Program-made: the position numbers and the translations under genes
The notes under the pieces: generated by a model
What the model was told of the DNA's origin: nothing
The model's input: the letters and a program-made list of their open reading frames with translations, nothing else
The model's database searches: none
Source of the DNA: Bacillota bacterium
GTDB lineage: Bacteria; Bacillota; Sulfobacillia; RBS10-35; JAJYVN01
DNA length: 41,498 nucleotides
NCBI GenBank assembly: GCA_021791815.1
Contig: JAJYVV010000013.1
Coordinates: 1 to 41,498, forward strand
Direction: 5' to 3'
Part shown: in pieces, positions 30,241 through 38,774 of the stretch
Layout of the letters: each line of letters opens with the position of its first letter
Numbering within the stretch: position 1 is the stretch's first letter

Positions 30241-30575
30241 ATGCTGGCGGTGGTGCTGAAAGCGCTCCTCGGCGCGATGTTGCTCGGCTCCGGCGGCGGC
30301 AAGCTCCTGTCGGCGAAGGTGATCACCGACGAGTCCGCCCACCTGCGCTTCCCGGGGGGGCCTCCGCTTCATCGGGGCCGCCGAGCTTCTGGGCGGCGCC
30401 GGCCTGGTCGTGGGCATCTGGGTGCCCTCCGTGGCCACGCCTGCGGCGGTCGGACTGGGCCTCGTCATGGCCGGCGCCGTGCACGCCCACGTGGTGCGGG
30501 CGGAAGGACCCGTCGCGCGCGATGCGCGCGGCCATCCTCCTGCTCCTGGCCGTCGCGGCCCTCGTCCTCCGGTGA
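30241..30575 (+). pseudogene. DoxX-like membrane protein, two frameshifts
   Basis: ATG at 30241 follows GGGGAGG at the right distance. The protein reads MLAVVLKALLGAMLLGSGGGKLL with HLRFPGG, then changes frame in a run of seven G (30354-30360) to LRFIGAAELLGGAGLVVGIWVP and AVGLGLVMAGAVHAHVV, and changes again near 30520 in a GC dinucleotide run to MRAAILLLLAVAALVLR. Put together, this is a four-helix DoxX/DUF4267-type membrane protein of normal length (about 110 residues). Such proteins are linked to quinone or thiol redox balance, but most are uncharacterised. Two indels in one short gene point either to decay or to sequencing error in homopolymers. It is divergent from the solute-binding protein gene. 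Confidence 0.7.
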
Positions 30576-30576
30576 A

Positions 30577-30610
30577 GGGATGGGGGCGGCGGTCGGGCCG
30601 CCCCCATCCC
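30577..30610. terminator. bidirectional terminator between convergent genes
   Basis: A perfect 14-bp inverted repeat (30577-30590 and 30597-30610) with a 6-nt loop lies between the convergent DoxX-like gene (ends 30575) and the oxidoreductase (ends 30635). It is well placed to stop transcription from both sides. Confidence 0.7.
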
Positions 30611-30634
30611 CGGTCGCGATCCCGCCCGCGGGGC

Positions 30635-31294
30635 TCAGGCCCGCCAGTCCGGCCCGCGCTCGGCGCTCGCCGCCGCGAGGGCCCGGCGCAGGCCGTCCGC
30701 ATCGAGGTTCGCCGTGTAGGCGGGCGTGCCGGGCTGCTGCCGCCACGACTCGTCGAGGCCGCCCGCGTCCACCGGGTCGAAGCCCAACTCGTCGACGAGG
30801 CGCATGACCACCGCCTTGGCGGCCCGGTCGTCGCCCGCCACCGGCAGGGCGATGCGCCCCGGCGTGCCCTTCGGCTGCCCCTTCTCGAGCAGGTGGCCGG
30901 CATAGATGTTGTTGAAGGCCTTGATGACCGGCCGTCCGAGCCGCCTCTCCACCCACCGGCTCTCGGGCAGGCCCGCCTCGATCTCCGCGATGCGCCCGTC
31001 GCGTTGCCGCGGGTAGTAGTTGCCGGTGTCGACGATCGCCGCTCCCGGCGCGGCTCCATCCAGGATGCCGGGCGGCAGCTGCGGGATGTTCTTCTCGGGG
31101 ATGGTCACGACCACCACGTCCGCGCCGGCGGCCGCCTCCGTCGCGGCGACGGCGCGGGCGCCGGTCTCCGCGGCCAGCGCGGCCAGGGTCTCGGGCCCGC
31201 GCGAGTTGGCGACCGCGACCTCGTGGCCGAGGGCTCGCAGGCGGCGCGTGAGGGTTCCGCCGATGTGGCCGGCGCCGATGATGCCGATCTTCAT
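30635..31294 (-). CDS. NADPH-dependent F420 reductase-like oxidoreductase
   Basis: A 219-aa protein of the F420_oxidored/NADP-oxidoreductase coenzyme F420-dependent family. A Rossmann motif starts it (MKIGIIGAGHIGGTLTRRL). The basic/Ser pair ANSRGPETL after the second strand fits NADP(H) binding. Other landmarks are VVVVTIPEKN, IVDTGNYYP and VIKAFNNIYAGHL. Many bacteria without F420 carry such proteins as NADPH-binding enzymes of unknown substrate, so F420 use cannot be claimed. ATG at 31294 has GGGAGG 8 nt upstream. The frame continues upstream to 31579 but loses protein character. It is divergent from the GH-A glycosidase. Confidence 0.87.
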   Translation of the reverse strand: MKIGIIGAGHIGGTLTRRLRALGHEVAVANSRGPETLAALAAETGARAVAATEAAAGADVVVVTIPEKNIPQLPPGILDGAAPGAAIVDTGNYYPRQRDGRIAEIEAGLPESRWVERRLGRPVIKAFNNIYAGHLLEKGQPKGTPGRIALPVAGDDRAAKAVVMRLVDELGFDPVDAGGLDESWRQQPGTPAYTANLDADGLRRALAAASAERGPDWRA

Positions 31295-31457
31295 CGCTGT
31301 GCCTCCCATGGCGTCCGGGTGCGCGGGTGGGCCTTTCGCGGGGGCCGCGCGGCCCCCTACCGGAGCGGGGCAGGTGGGCGCGCCGCGCGGCCGAATGGCC
31401 GGCCGACGCGGACGCGCGGGTACCGCCCCCGCGCCGCGTCGAGGCCCGGGTGGGGGG

Positions 31458-33473
31458 ATGAGCGTGGTGGAGCCGGCGGCCGGCCGCGCGATGGAAGTCA
31501 CCGTGGGCCTGGAGAGGGGCTTCGCCGGGCGGCCCGACGCGGACGAAACCCTGCGCCGGCTGGCGGACATGGGCGTCACCAGCGCCGAGACCTACGTGCG
31601 CTGGATCGACTTCGAGCCGGCCGAGGGCCGCATGGACTGGTCGGTGTTCGACGCGGACCTGGAGGCCCTGCTGGCGCACGGCCTCCGCTGGGTGCCGTTC
31701 CTCATCGCCGGGCCGTGGTACGCGACGCCGGAGTGGTTCCGGCGGGGGCCGCGCAGCGTGTTCGCGCGCTGCCTGGAGCACGGCCGCGAGACCGGCACCC
31801 AGTCGATCTGGAACCCGCACCTCTTCCCCGAAGTGCGCCGGCTCATGGCGGCGTTCGCCGAGCGCTACGGCGCCTCCCCGGGGCCGGCGGGCCGGGACGG
31901 GCCGGGCGCCGTCGAGTCCCTGCTCCTCGGCGTCACCGGGGACTACGGAGAGGCCATCTACACCGTGGTGGGCAACTGGCCGGGCGACTACCACGGCCAC
32001 GCGGGCTACTGGTGCGGCGACCTGCACGCCCTCAACGACTTCCGCGCATGGGCGCGTGGCCGGTACGGGGACCTGGGCGCGCTGGGGGCCGCCTGGGCCC
32101 CTGCCCCCGTCCCGCGGTCCTGGGACGCCGTGGTCCCGCCCCGTTCCGCCGCCTCGCCTCGGGCCTGGCTCGACTTCGTGGAGTGGTATCGCGGGGCGAT
32201 GACGGCCTGGGCCGGCCGTTGGCTGGAAGCGGCGCGCCACGTCCTGCCCGGCACCCGGGTCTACCTCTGTACCGGCGGCGACATGCTGCCCGCGCACGGC
32301 TCCGACTTCTCGGAACAGTGCCGCGTGGCGGCCGCGGCGGGCGCCGGGGTGCGCATCACCAACGAGGGCTCGGACTACGTGCAGAACCTCATGCTCACGC
32401 GCCTCGTGGCGTCGGCCTGCCGCCGGCACGGGACCTTCTTCGGCTTCGAGCCCGCCGCGGCCGTCACCCCCGCGGGGATCGCCGCGCGCCAGTGGAACGC
32501 CTCGGCCTCGGGCGCCCGCCAGATCCACGAGTACCAAGGCAATCTGCTGCGGGGCGGCGATGGCGGGGCGGAACGGGCGGCGGTCTGGGAACGGGGCCGG
32601 CCCTGGCTGGTGCAGACCGCGCCCCGCCCGCAGGTGGCGCTGGTGCACTCGCTGCCCGACCTCGCGCTGCGGGAGGCGGGGCTCCTCGGGGGCGCGCTGG
32701 CGCTGGCCCGCGCCCTGCGCCCCGTCTGCGACTTCGAGGTCCTCGACGACCACCTGCTGGCGGCGGGCGCCCTCGCGGGCGCCTGTGGCCTCCGCGCCGC
32801 GTTCCTGTCCCCGGCCCGCTGGTGGTCGGCGGAAGCCGCCGCGCGGCTGCGGGCGTTCGTGGCGGCCGGCGGCATCTGCGTGGCCTCCGGCGCGCGGCCC
32901 GCCATCGTGGGCGAGGCCGGGCCCCCCCTGGAGGCCCTCTTCGGCTTTACCCCGGAGGCGGACGAGTGCGTGGGCATCTCGGCCGTCGTGCCGCTGGAAG
33001 GGGGCCCGTTCGCGGCGCCGGACGCGGAGTACCGGCGGCTGCCGAGCCTGCACCTGGCGCGGGCGTTCGACGGCCTCGATCCCGCCGTGGTGCCGTTGCT
33101 GCGCCTGGCGCATACGCCCGCGAGCGGCCGCCCGCCGCTCGTCCTGTGGTACCGGCCGGAGGGACGGGGCGCGGCCGTGTTCTATGCCGGTACCTTCGCC
33201 GTCGGCGAGGATTGGATGTCGGTGCGCGGCGCGGCCGAGGCGCTGATCCGCGACCTGCTCCGCGTCCTGCCGGGCGCCCTCGGCCTGCCGCCCGTCGACA
33301 CGTCTCCCACCGCCGGGGTCATGGAGACGTGGGTGGACCCGGACGGGGCCCGCGACGAGCCCGCGGCCCCGGCGCCCCGCAGGAGCGTGCTCGGCTGGAA
33401 CGCCTCCGCGGCGCCCGTGACCTGGCGCGGGCAGGAACTCGCTCCGTGGGGCATGGGGCGATGGGACGGCTGA
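31458..33473 (+). CDS. glycoside hydrolase, clan GH-A (GH42/GH14-like)
   Basis: A 671-aa protein. The N-terminal TIM barrel begins VGLERGFAGRPDADETLRRL and GVTSAETYVRWIDFEP, as in beta-galactosidase-like GH42 and GH14 relatives. The likely acid/base is E165 (TGDYGEAIY) and the likely nucleophile E331 (FFGFEPA). A second domain (about 385-600) with a glutamine-amidotransferase-like fold (PQVALVHSLPDLAL, then AAFLSPARWW and GGICVASGARP) resembles the GH42 trimerisation domain. The C-terminus is a small beta domain (VLGWNASAAPVTW). No signal peptide is visible. ATG at 31458 follows a G-run; ATG at 31491 is an alternative. It lies 43 nt before a methyltransferase gene. Family membership beyond clan level, and the substrate, are unsure. 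Confidence 0.78.
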   Translation: MSVVEPAAGRAMEVTVGLERGFAGRPDADETLRRLADMGVTSAETYVRWIDFEPAEGRMDWSVFDADLEALLAHGLRWVPFLIAGPWYATPEWFRRGPRSVFARCLEHGRETGTQSIWNPHLFPEVRRLMAAFAERYGASPGPAGRDGPGAVESLLLGVTGDYGEAIYTVVGNWPGDYHGHAGYWCGDLHALNDFRAWARGRYGDLGALGAAWAPAPVPRSWDAVVPPRSAASPRAWLDFVEWYRGAMTAWAGRWLEAARHVLPGTRVYLCTGGDMLPAHGSDFSEQCRVAAAAGAGVRITNEGSDYVQNLMLTRLVASACRRHGTFFGFEPAAAVTPAGIAARQWNASASGARQIHEYQGNLLRGGDGGAERAAVWERGRPWLVQTAPRPQVALVHSLPDLALREAGLLGGALALARALRPVCDFEVLDDHLLAAGALAGACGLRAAFLSPARWWSAEAAARLRAFVAAGGICVASGARPAIVGEAGPPLEALFGFTPEADECVGISAVVPLEGGPFAAPDAEYRRLPSLHLARAFDGLDPAVVPLLRLAHTPASGRPPLVLWYRPEGRGAAVFYAGTFAVGEDWMSVRGAAEALIRDLLRVLPGALGLPPVDTSPTAGVMETWVDPDGARDEPAAPAPRRSVLGWNASAAPVTWRGQELAPWGMGRWDG

Positions 33474-33516
33474 GGGACGGGACCCCGGCACGGGGTGGAG
33501 CGGGGGAGGCGGAGCG

Positions 33517-34113
33517 ATGCCGGACCGCGACCTGGAGTTCTTCCATCGCGTGGCCACCCGCTACGACCGGCATTGGATCCAGTGGTTCGCCCGCGCGATC
33601 CACGCCCGGGTGCTGCGGGCCGTCGACGCGCCGTCCGCCGTCCTCGACATCGGCTGCGGGACGGGCGCCCTGCTCGGTGCGATCGGGGCGCGCTGGCCGC
33701 ACGCGCGGTTGGCGGGGGTGGACGCGGCGCCCGGCATGGTGGAGGTCGCCCGGCGCCGGCTCCCCGCGGCCGACATCCGGCACGGGGTGGCCGAGGCCCT
33801 GCCGTGGGCCGACGCGTCCTTCGACCTCGCCGTCACGAGCCTTTCCTTCCACCACTGGCGCGACCAGGCCGCGGGAGTCCGCGAGGCCGCGCGCGCCCTG
33901 CGGCCGAACGGAGCCTTCCTCCTGGCGGACATCAGCGGGGACGGGCCGGTCGGGTGGGCGGTCGAGTCCATGCGCCGGCTCGCGCGGCACCGGGAGGAGG
34001 AGTTCGCCCCGTCCGCCCGCGTCACCGCCATGATGGCGGCGGCGGGCCTCGCGGAGGGGCGGGTCGAGCACTTCGGACTGTATCGCCTGATCCGCGGTCG
34101 GAGGATGCCTTAG
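33517..34113 (+). CDS. class I SAM-dependent methyltransferase
   Basis: A 198-aa small methyltransferase of the Methyltransf_11 type. Motif I is VLDIGCGTGALL, followed by the acidic strand LAGVDAAPGMVEVARRR, the ALPWADASFDLAVTSLSFHHW motif, and GAFLLADISGDGP. The C-terminus (SARVTAMMAAAGL, FGLYRLIRGRR) is the usual last strand pair. ATG at 33517 has a GGAGGCGGAG site upstream. It follows the GH-A gene by 43 nt and converges with the ATPase gene, leaving 16 nt between their stops, with a small AGGCG/CGCCT hairpin there. The substrate is unknown; homologues act on small molecules. Confidence 0.87.
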   Translation: MPDRDLEFFHRVATRYDRHWIQWFARAIHARVLRAVDAPSAVLDIGCGTGALLGAIGARWPHARLAGVDAAPGMVEVARRRLPAADIRHGVAEALPWADASFDLAVTSLSFHHWRDQAAGVREAARALRPNGAFLLADISGDGPVGWAVESMRRLARHREEEFAPSARVTAMMAAAGLAEGRVEHFGLYRLIRGRRMP

Positions 34114-34129
34114 GCGAGCGCCTGGGTGC

Positions 34130-35917
34130 TCAAACCCCTCCGGACGGCCGCCGGCGTCCCCGCTTCGGCGGGGGGTCGGTTTCGGCGGCAGGCGCGGCGC
34201 GCTCGGCGGTTGCGACGATCGCGTCCAACTTGGCGCGTACGTCCGCGTCGACGGCGGCCGGGGCCAGGTGGTCCGCCAGTTGGTAGTACTCATTCTTGCG
34301 CATCAGGTTCGGCATGTGCAGGCGCGCGAAGAAGAGGGCGAAGAGGCGATCCAGGAAGTCGTCGCTCATCTTGGTCCGGAGCCACCAATCGTCGGCGGGG
34401 TCGGCGAGCGCGATCGGCGGGACGAGCCTCTCGATGCAGCTCCGCATCACCTCGACGGCGGCCTGCTCGAAAAGCGGGGAGGGCTCCTGGGCAGCCGTCC
34501 GGGCGTAGGCGAGCAGGGCCTCGGGCCGCGCGATATAGTTCTCGATCTCCCTCCGGGCCCAGGCGAGTTCTTGCAGGGGGCCGGCGGCCTGCAGGTCGGG
34601 GGTCCCGTGGTCGAAGATGCCAAGCCCGAGCACGTCCGGCTTCGCCTCGCGCAGTCCGTGGAAGTGCTCCCGGGCCTTCTGGGGCTGATTCTCCACATAC
34701 CGGACGAACGGCCGCTCCAGGTGGCGCGCCGCCGGGTGCTCGAGCCGACGGGCCAGGGCCCTGAGCACGGCAAGGTCGGTGGAACCTTCGAGGTAGAGGA
34801 CCCAGCCCACCGTCTCCGCGAGATAGTACTGGTCGAAGCCGATCTGCCGCAGCGCCTTGGCGACCTGGGTCCCCCGATCGCCGATGCGGTGCGGGGCGCC
34901 GACGAACGCGATCACCGTGTCGCGTCCCGCGGCCTCGGTGAGGATCACCTCCGAATGGCTGGCTGCCACGACCTGACTACCCTGACCCCGGGCCACCTCG
35001 GCGACGACCTGGTACATCTGCTGCTGGCGCAGGATCTCCAGGTGCGCGTCGGGCTCGTCCAGCAGCAGCACGCTCCCCGGGCTCGCGTAGAGATAGGCGA
35101 GCAGGAGGAGCGTCTGCTGGAGGCCGCGCCCGGCCGACGACAGGTCGTAGATCGAGGATGCGGGGTATTCGGCCGGTTCGGCGTAGCCCATGGTGATCTC
35201 GCCGCGGTGCGGGACGTACGTGGGCTCGGCCAGCCCCACGCCGAAGAGGCGCCTCATGTGTCCTGCCAGTTCGCCCCACCGCGCGGCGCCCTCCGGGCCC
35301 TGGCGCACCTGATAGCAGAGGTTGCGCAGAACGTCGGCGGTCCGCCCCTCGCCGATCGCCACCTGGATGGCGCCCTGGTCGAGTCGCACCTCCCGCGCGG
35401 CGAGCCCGGACATCGGCGGAAGGTAGGCCGTTCGGACGCGGAGCGCTTGCGGGGGCACCGCGCCGCGCTCGGGCACGGCGCCCGAGATGCCCAGAGGCCG
35501 GCAATACAGGGACTCTTCGTTGGCATAGTCGAACTCCAAGCCGCACGACCACGTCTCGCCGGCGTCGACCCCGTCGACGGTGATCGCGATGCGCACGTTG
35601 GTGGTCCGCCGCGGATGTCCGCCGTCCACCCGTTCCATTTCCCGCACGTGCTGGTGGCGCCAGGGGAGCTTCGCGTCCGGGACGGGGATGGCGACGAGGT
35701 CGCGGCGGTTGATCGTCACTCCTGGCCGGTGGGCCGGAACCGCGTCCGACGGGCGCTTCTCAGCCCAGCGCCGCATGCCCGCCTCCCACAGGGCCAGCGC
35801 CTGAAGCGCGGTGGTCTTCCCCGAATTGTTGGGACCAATGAAGACCACGGGGTTGGCGAGTTCGATGGCGGCGGAGGCGAATCGCTTGAAGCCGCTCATC
35901 GTCAGTCGGGTGAGCAC
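34130..35917 (-). CDS. OLD-like ATPase with C-terminal TOPRIM domain
   Basis: A 595-aa protein. An SMC/ABC-type ATPase domain opens it: FKRFASAAIEL, Walker A G28-T35 (GPNNSGKT), a long insert, then the signature-like SSAGRGLQQTLLLLAYLY and Walker B SVLLLDEPDAHLE with SHSEVIL. From about residue 395 a TOPRIM-like nuclease domain follows (VLYLEGSTDLAVL, GIFDHGTPD, WARREIENYI). This is the layout of overcoming-lysogenization-defect (OLD) nucleases, used in phage defence and DNA processing. The acidic EGxTD and FDHG segments are present, but the second acidic motif is less standard. GTG at 35917 has GGGGAGG 8 nt upstream. A nucleotidyltransferase gene lies 113 nt upstream on the same strand. A defence role is inference. 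Confidence 0.85.
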   Translation of the reverse strand: MLTRLTMSGFKRFASAAIELANPVVFIGPNNSGKTTALQALALWEAGMRRWAEKRPSDAVPAHRPGVTINRRDLVAIPVPDAKLPWRHQHVREMERVDGGHPRRTTNVRIAITVDGVDAGETWSCGLEFDYANEESLYCRPLGISGAVPERGAVPPQALRVRTAYLPPMSGLAAREVRLDQGAIQVAIGEGRTADVLRNLCYQVRQGPEGAARWGELAGHMRRLFGVGLAEPTYVPHRGEITMGYAEPAEYPASSIYDLSSAGRGLQQTLLLLAYLYASPGSVLLLDEPDAHLEILRQQQMYQVVAEVARGQGSQVVAASHSEVILTEAAGRDTVIAFVGAPHRIGDRGTQVAKALRQIGFDQYYLAETVGWVLYLEGSTDLAVLRALARRLEHPAARHLERPFVRYVENQPQKAREHFHGLREAKPDVLGLGIFDHGTPDLQAAGPLQELAWARREIENYIARPEALLAYARTAAQEPSPLFEQAAVEVMRSCIERLVPPIALADPADDWWLRTKMSDDFLDRLFALFFARLHMPNLMRKNEYYQLADHLAPAAVDADVRAKLDAIVATAERAAPAAETDPPPKRGRRRPSGGV

Positions 35918-36030
35918 GCGCGCGCCTCCCCGGGTGCCGTGCGGCGAGACCCGCGGCGGCTGGGGTGCGTTTCGGCCAGCGCCGCGGCGTCCCTGCCCCG
36001 GCGCGGCGGCCGGCGGCGTGCCGAGGACGG

Positions 36031-36776
36031 TCACGGCGCGACGGGCAGGACGGGGCCGTCGAAGGACCGGATGGGCAGCCCCCGTCGGCCTCCAGCACGT
36101 GCGCCACGAGGGCGCGGAGGGCGCCGAGGTCGGGGCGGGTGGCGAACGCGGCGAGCAGCCGGGCGGCCTCCGCGTCCCATCCGGCGAGGCCTGCCGCCAG
36201 GTTCTTCGTCTTCGGCTGCCAGCGCCGGCGCAGTGTGTAATGGAGGCTGAGGGCCTCCGCGGCGCAGTGGGCCAGCGGCAGCAGCGCGCCCGCCGCCTCC
36301 GCGTCGACGGCGTCCTCGAATGCGTCCCGGACGATGTACAGGGCGCGGTCGCGAGACGGACCGGCCAGCGGGTCCGGACCCTTGGCGAGCAGGGTCTCCG
36401 CCTCGCGCCGCAGGCACGTGAGCACCTCGGGCTCCCGGTCCAGCAGGACGCGGCCCGTGGCGAGCATGGTGGCGGTGGATGGGCGGTTACGGCGCCGCTC
36501 GTCCGCGAGGTAGCTCCGGATCTGCCGGGGCGGGTTGAGGAACATCTCCACCAGGACGCCCGTGGAGGCCACCAGGTGGCGGCGTTGGCGCACGTCCCCG
36601 GAGGTCACGCAGAGGAGGTCGAGGTCGCTGGTCGGCCCGGCGCTGCCCCCCACGACGGAGCCCGCCAGCAGGACGCCGGTGAGGTCTGGGCAGCGGTCGA
36701 GCAGGGCGAGCGCCTCCGCGAGGGCCTGGGCGTGTCGCGGCGGCAGCGGCGGCGCGGGCGCCCAGGGATAGGCCAT
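36031..36776 (-). CDS. nucleotidyltransferase (MNT/KNTase-like), one frameshift near the end
   Basis: About 248 residues. The N-terminal polymerase-beta-fold nucleotidyltransferase motif is complete: G39-S40 (LAGSVVGGS) and D51-x-D53 (SDLDLL), with a following strand LVEMFLN. The helical C-terminal half (ALYIVRDAFEDAVDAEAAGALLPLAHCAAEAL, KTKNLAAGL) resembles aminoglycoside-nucleotidyltransferase-like or MNT/HEPN-associated proteins. The frame breaks in a run of five C (36079-36083). The natural end (LPIRSFDGPVLPVAP) is found in the next frame, stopping at 36031; unbroken, the frame would run into the ATPase gene to 35760. ATG at 36776 or GTG at 36782 is the start, without a clear ribosome binding site. 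The substrate (drug, RNA or protein) is unknown. Confidence 0.78.
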
Positions 36777-36819
36777 GGGCACAGGTTCGATGGACGCGGG
36801 AGGGGCCTGCGCCCGTGGG

Positions 36820-37446
36820 TCACGCGCCTTCCCGCGACAGGAGGCCCCAGTCCCGAAGCTGGTCCTCCAGGGCCTTCGCCCCCCGGTACAGGTGGGAGGG
36901 GATCCCGGCGGTCCGGGCTGCGGCGACGTTGGCCGGGGTGTCGTCGACGAAGCCCGCTTCCCCCGCCTCGACCCGCGCCGCCGCCAGCGCCGCGCGATAG
37001 ATGGCGAGTTCCGGTTTCGCGCAGCCGACGGCCGACGAGTTCACCACCGCGTCGAACGCCTCACCGAGGCCGAGCCGCCCAAGGTCCTCCGCCAATCGGG
37101 AGGTCGCGTTGGTGACGAGGACCGCGGCGCCGCGCCGGCGGCAGGCGGCGACGAGGGCGAGGACGGCTCCGTCCACGGCGCCCACGGACACCGACCACTG
37201 GCGGACCGCGGCCTCCGCGGCGGCCGTCGGGAACAGGGCGCGCAGCCGCGCCGCGACGCTGTGCCGCCACTCGCGGTCGGTGACGGTTCCGAGGATGGCC
37301 GGCCGCAGAAGTTCCGGGGCGAATGCCGTGCGCCGCAGGGCGCCCGGCGGCAGGCCGTGGGTTTCCTCGGCCCGGCGGTCGTTCTCCAGGCTCCAGAGCC
37401 GCAGCACCCCGTCCAGGTCGATCAGCAGGGCGCGGAGCGGCGTCAT
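36820..37446 (-). CDS. HAD-superfamily hydrolase (subfamily IA)
   Basis: A 208-aa phosphatase-like protein. The nucleophile and acid are D10 and D12 (LIDLDGVL). Motif II is the Thr in VLVTNATSR, motif III the Lys in CAKPELAIY, and motif IV GFVDDTPANVAAA. An alpha-helical cap lies between motifs I and II. The last residues (HLYRGAKALEDQLRDWGLL) are typical of the group. Substrates in this family are usually phosphorylated metabolites and cannot be told from sequence. ATG at 37446 has only a weak ribosome binding site. It is co-directional with the nucleotidyltransferase (43 nt between) and divergent from the GNAT pair. Confidence 0.9.
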   Translation of the reverse strand: MTPLRALLIDLDGVLRLWSLENDRRAEETHGLPPGALRRTAFAPELLRPAILGTVTDREWRHSVAARLRALFPTAAAEAAVRQWSVSVGAVDGAVLALVAACRRRGAAVLVTNATSRLAEDLGRLGLGEAFDAVVNSSAVGCAKPELAIYRAALAAARVEAGEAGFVDDTPANVAAARTAGIPSHLYRGAKALEDQLRDWGLLSREGA

Positions 37447-37716
37447 GGCGCGGCACCCGCACGGCCGCGGTCCACGATGCGTGTCGGGCGAAGGCCTATG
37501 CCCGCCGGCGGGCGTTCGCCCTCCGGCCCCATGCCGTACCATCCCCCCGTGCAGTCGGCACGGCCCCCGGTCGGGCCGGCTCCCGGGGAGCCCCGGCGTC
37601 CATGCCGCACGATGGCGGGGCCGTCGTCCGCGCAACGCCGCACGCGGGGCGATCCTCCCTTGCGGCCTTCCGGTCCGGCGCGCCTCCCGGCGCGGCGGAA
37701 AGGGGGTGCGGCTCCC

Positions 37717-38247
37717 GTGCAGCCCGTCCTGACCGACGGCGACATCCGGCTCCGTCCCCTGGCGCTGCCGGCCGACATTGCCCTCGCCCTGCCGTGGTAC
37801 GGCGACCCCGAGGCGCTGTGGTTTTCCGAGGGGGCCCCGGACCTCCGCTGCGACGGGGACTGGGTGGCCGGGATGTATCGGTATCTGCTCGACCGCGGAG
37901 AAGTGTACATCATCGAGGCTGCGACCCCCGACGGGTCCCTCCTGGCCATCGGCGACTGCGCGCTCTGCCCGGAGACGCTGCCCATCGTGATCGGGCTCCC
38001 CGCCTACCGCAGCCGCGGCGTCGGCGCACGCGTCCTGCGCCTGCTGGTCGGGCGGGCCATCGTCCTCGGGTGGGGGCGCCTCCGCATCAAGGGCGTCTAT
38101 ACGCACAATCCGCGGGCCCGGCGGATGTTCGAGCGGGCCGGCTTCCGCTGCAACGGCGTCCGCCGGGTGCGGGGCGAGCCGGACATGTGGACGTTCAAGG
38201 ACCTGTGCCTGGAGGCCGCGGCCGGCCCGGGGGCGGGCGCGCCGTGA
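37717..38247 (+). CDS. GNAT family N-acetyltransferase
   Basis: A 176-aa acetyltransferase. Strand 1 is GDIRLRPLALPAD, the central strands are EVYIIEAATPDGSLLAIGDCAL and LPIVIGLPAYR, and the acetyl-CoA pyrophosphate loop is RSRGVGARVLR (about 98-108), followed by NPRARRMFERAGF. This is the RimJ/RimL-like arrangement. The substrate is unknown. GTG at 37717 follows AAGGGGG at about 10 nt. Its stop TGA overlaps the GTG start of the next gene (38244), so the two are translationally coupled. The 270 nt upstream, shared with the HAD gene, show no clear promoter. Confidence 0.85.
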   Translation: MQPVLTDGDIRLRPLALPADIALALPWYGDPEALWFSEGAPDLRCDGDWVAGMYRYLLDRGEVYIIEAATPDGSLLAIGDCALCPETLPIVIGLPAYRSRGVGARVLRLLVGRAIVLGWGRLRIKGVYTHNPRARRMFERAGFRCNGVRRVRGEPDMWTFKDLCLEAAAGPGAGAP

Positions 38248-38774
38248 GCGTGCGCCGGGTGCCCCCCTGCGCCGGACTGAGGGAGCCGCACCTCGACTTC
38301 CACCGGGAATGGGTGTGCAGCGGCGAGCGCATGGCGCCATGGGTCGTCTCACGGCACCCCGCGGACTTCGCGGCGATGCTGGCGTTCCTGCGCGCCGGGC
38401 CGGCGGCGTCCGGTCCGGAAGTGCCCCACTCCACCCACTGGCTCGTGACGGAGGACGGGGACCGCGTCCTCGGCGTCTCCAACCTCCGGCACCGGCGGAA
38501 CGATCGGCTGCGGCGCATGGGAGGCCACATCGGGTACGGTTCGGAGCGCCGGCGGGGGTACGCGCGAGTCCTGCTTCGCCTGACGCTCCACGAGGCCCGC
38601 GCCGTCGGGCTGGACGTGCTGCCCTGCTGCGATCCCGACAACGTCGCCTCGGAGCGCACGATCCGCGGGTGCGGCGGCGTGCGGGACAGGGACGGCGCGG
38701 CCGGTGCTCCGGTTCTGGATCGACCTCCGTGCGGGCGTCAGGCCGCTCCCCGCACCGCCCGCAGGAGGCAGTAG
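38244..38774 (+). CDS. GNAT family N-acetyltransferase, probable frameshift near C-terminus
   Basis: A 176-aa reading frame coupled to the previous acetyltransferase through a GTGA overlap. The fold is clear: HTWL-like HSTHWLVTEDGDRVLGVSNLRHRRND, HIGYGSERRRGYARVLLRLTL with the acetyl-CoA loop, then CDPDNVASERTIRGCGG. After that the frame turns to low-complexity Arg/Pro sequence. One base shift near 38680-38697 restores the expected last strand (RPVLRFWIDL) and moves the stop to 38784. It belongs to the predicted acetyltransferase group in which the IASxRxIExNGG motif precedes the final strand. The substrate is unknown. It converges with and slightly overlaps the methyltransferase on the other strand. 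Confidence 0.78.
   Translation: MSVRRVPPCAGLREPHLDFHREWVCSGERMAPWVVSRHPADFAAMLAFLRAGPAASGPEVPHSTHWLVTEDGDRVLGVSNLRHRRNDRLRRMGGHIGYGSERRRGYARVLLRLTLHEARAVGLDVLPCCDPDNVASERTIRGCGGVRDRDGAAGAPVLDRPPCGRQAAPRTARRRQ

Noticed and set aside
30410-34033. Long plus-strand frame across the DoxX, oxidoreductase and GH-A genes
   Set aside because: It is an out-of-frame shadow of known genes with Arg/Pro/Gly-rich sequence and no motifs, apart from the DoxX piece already used.
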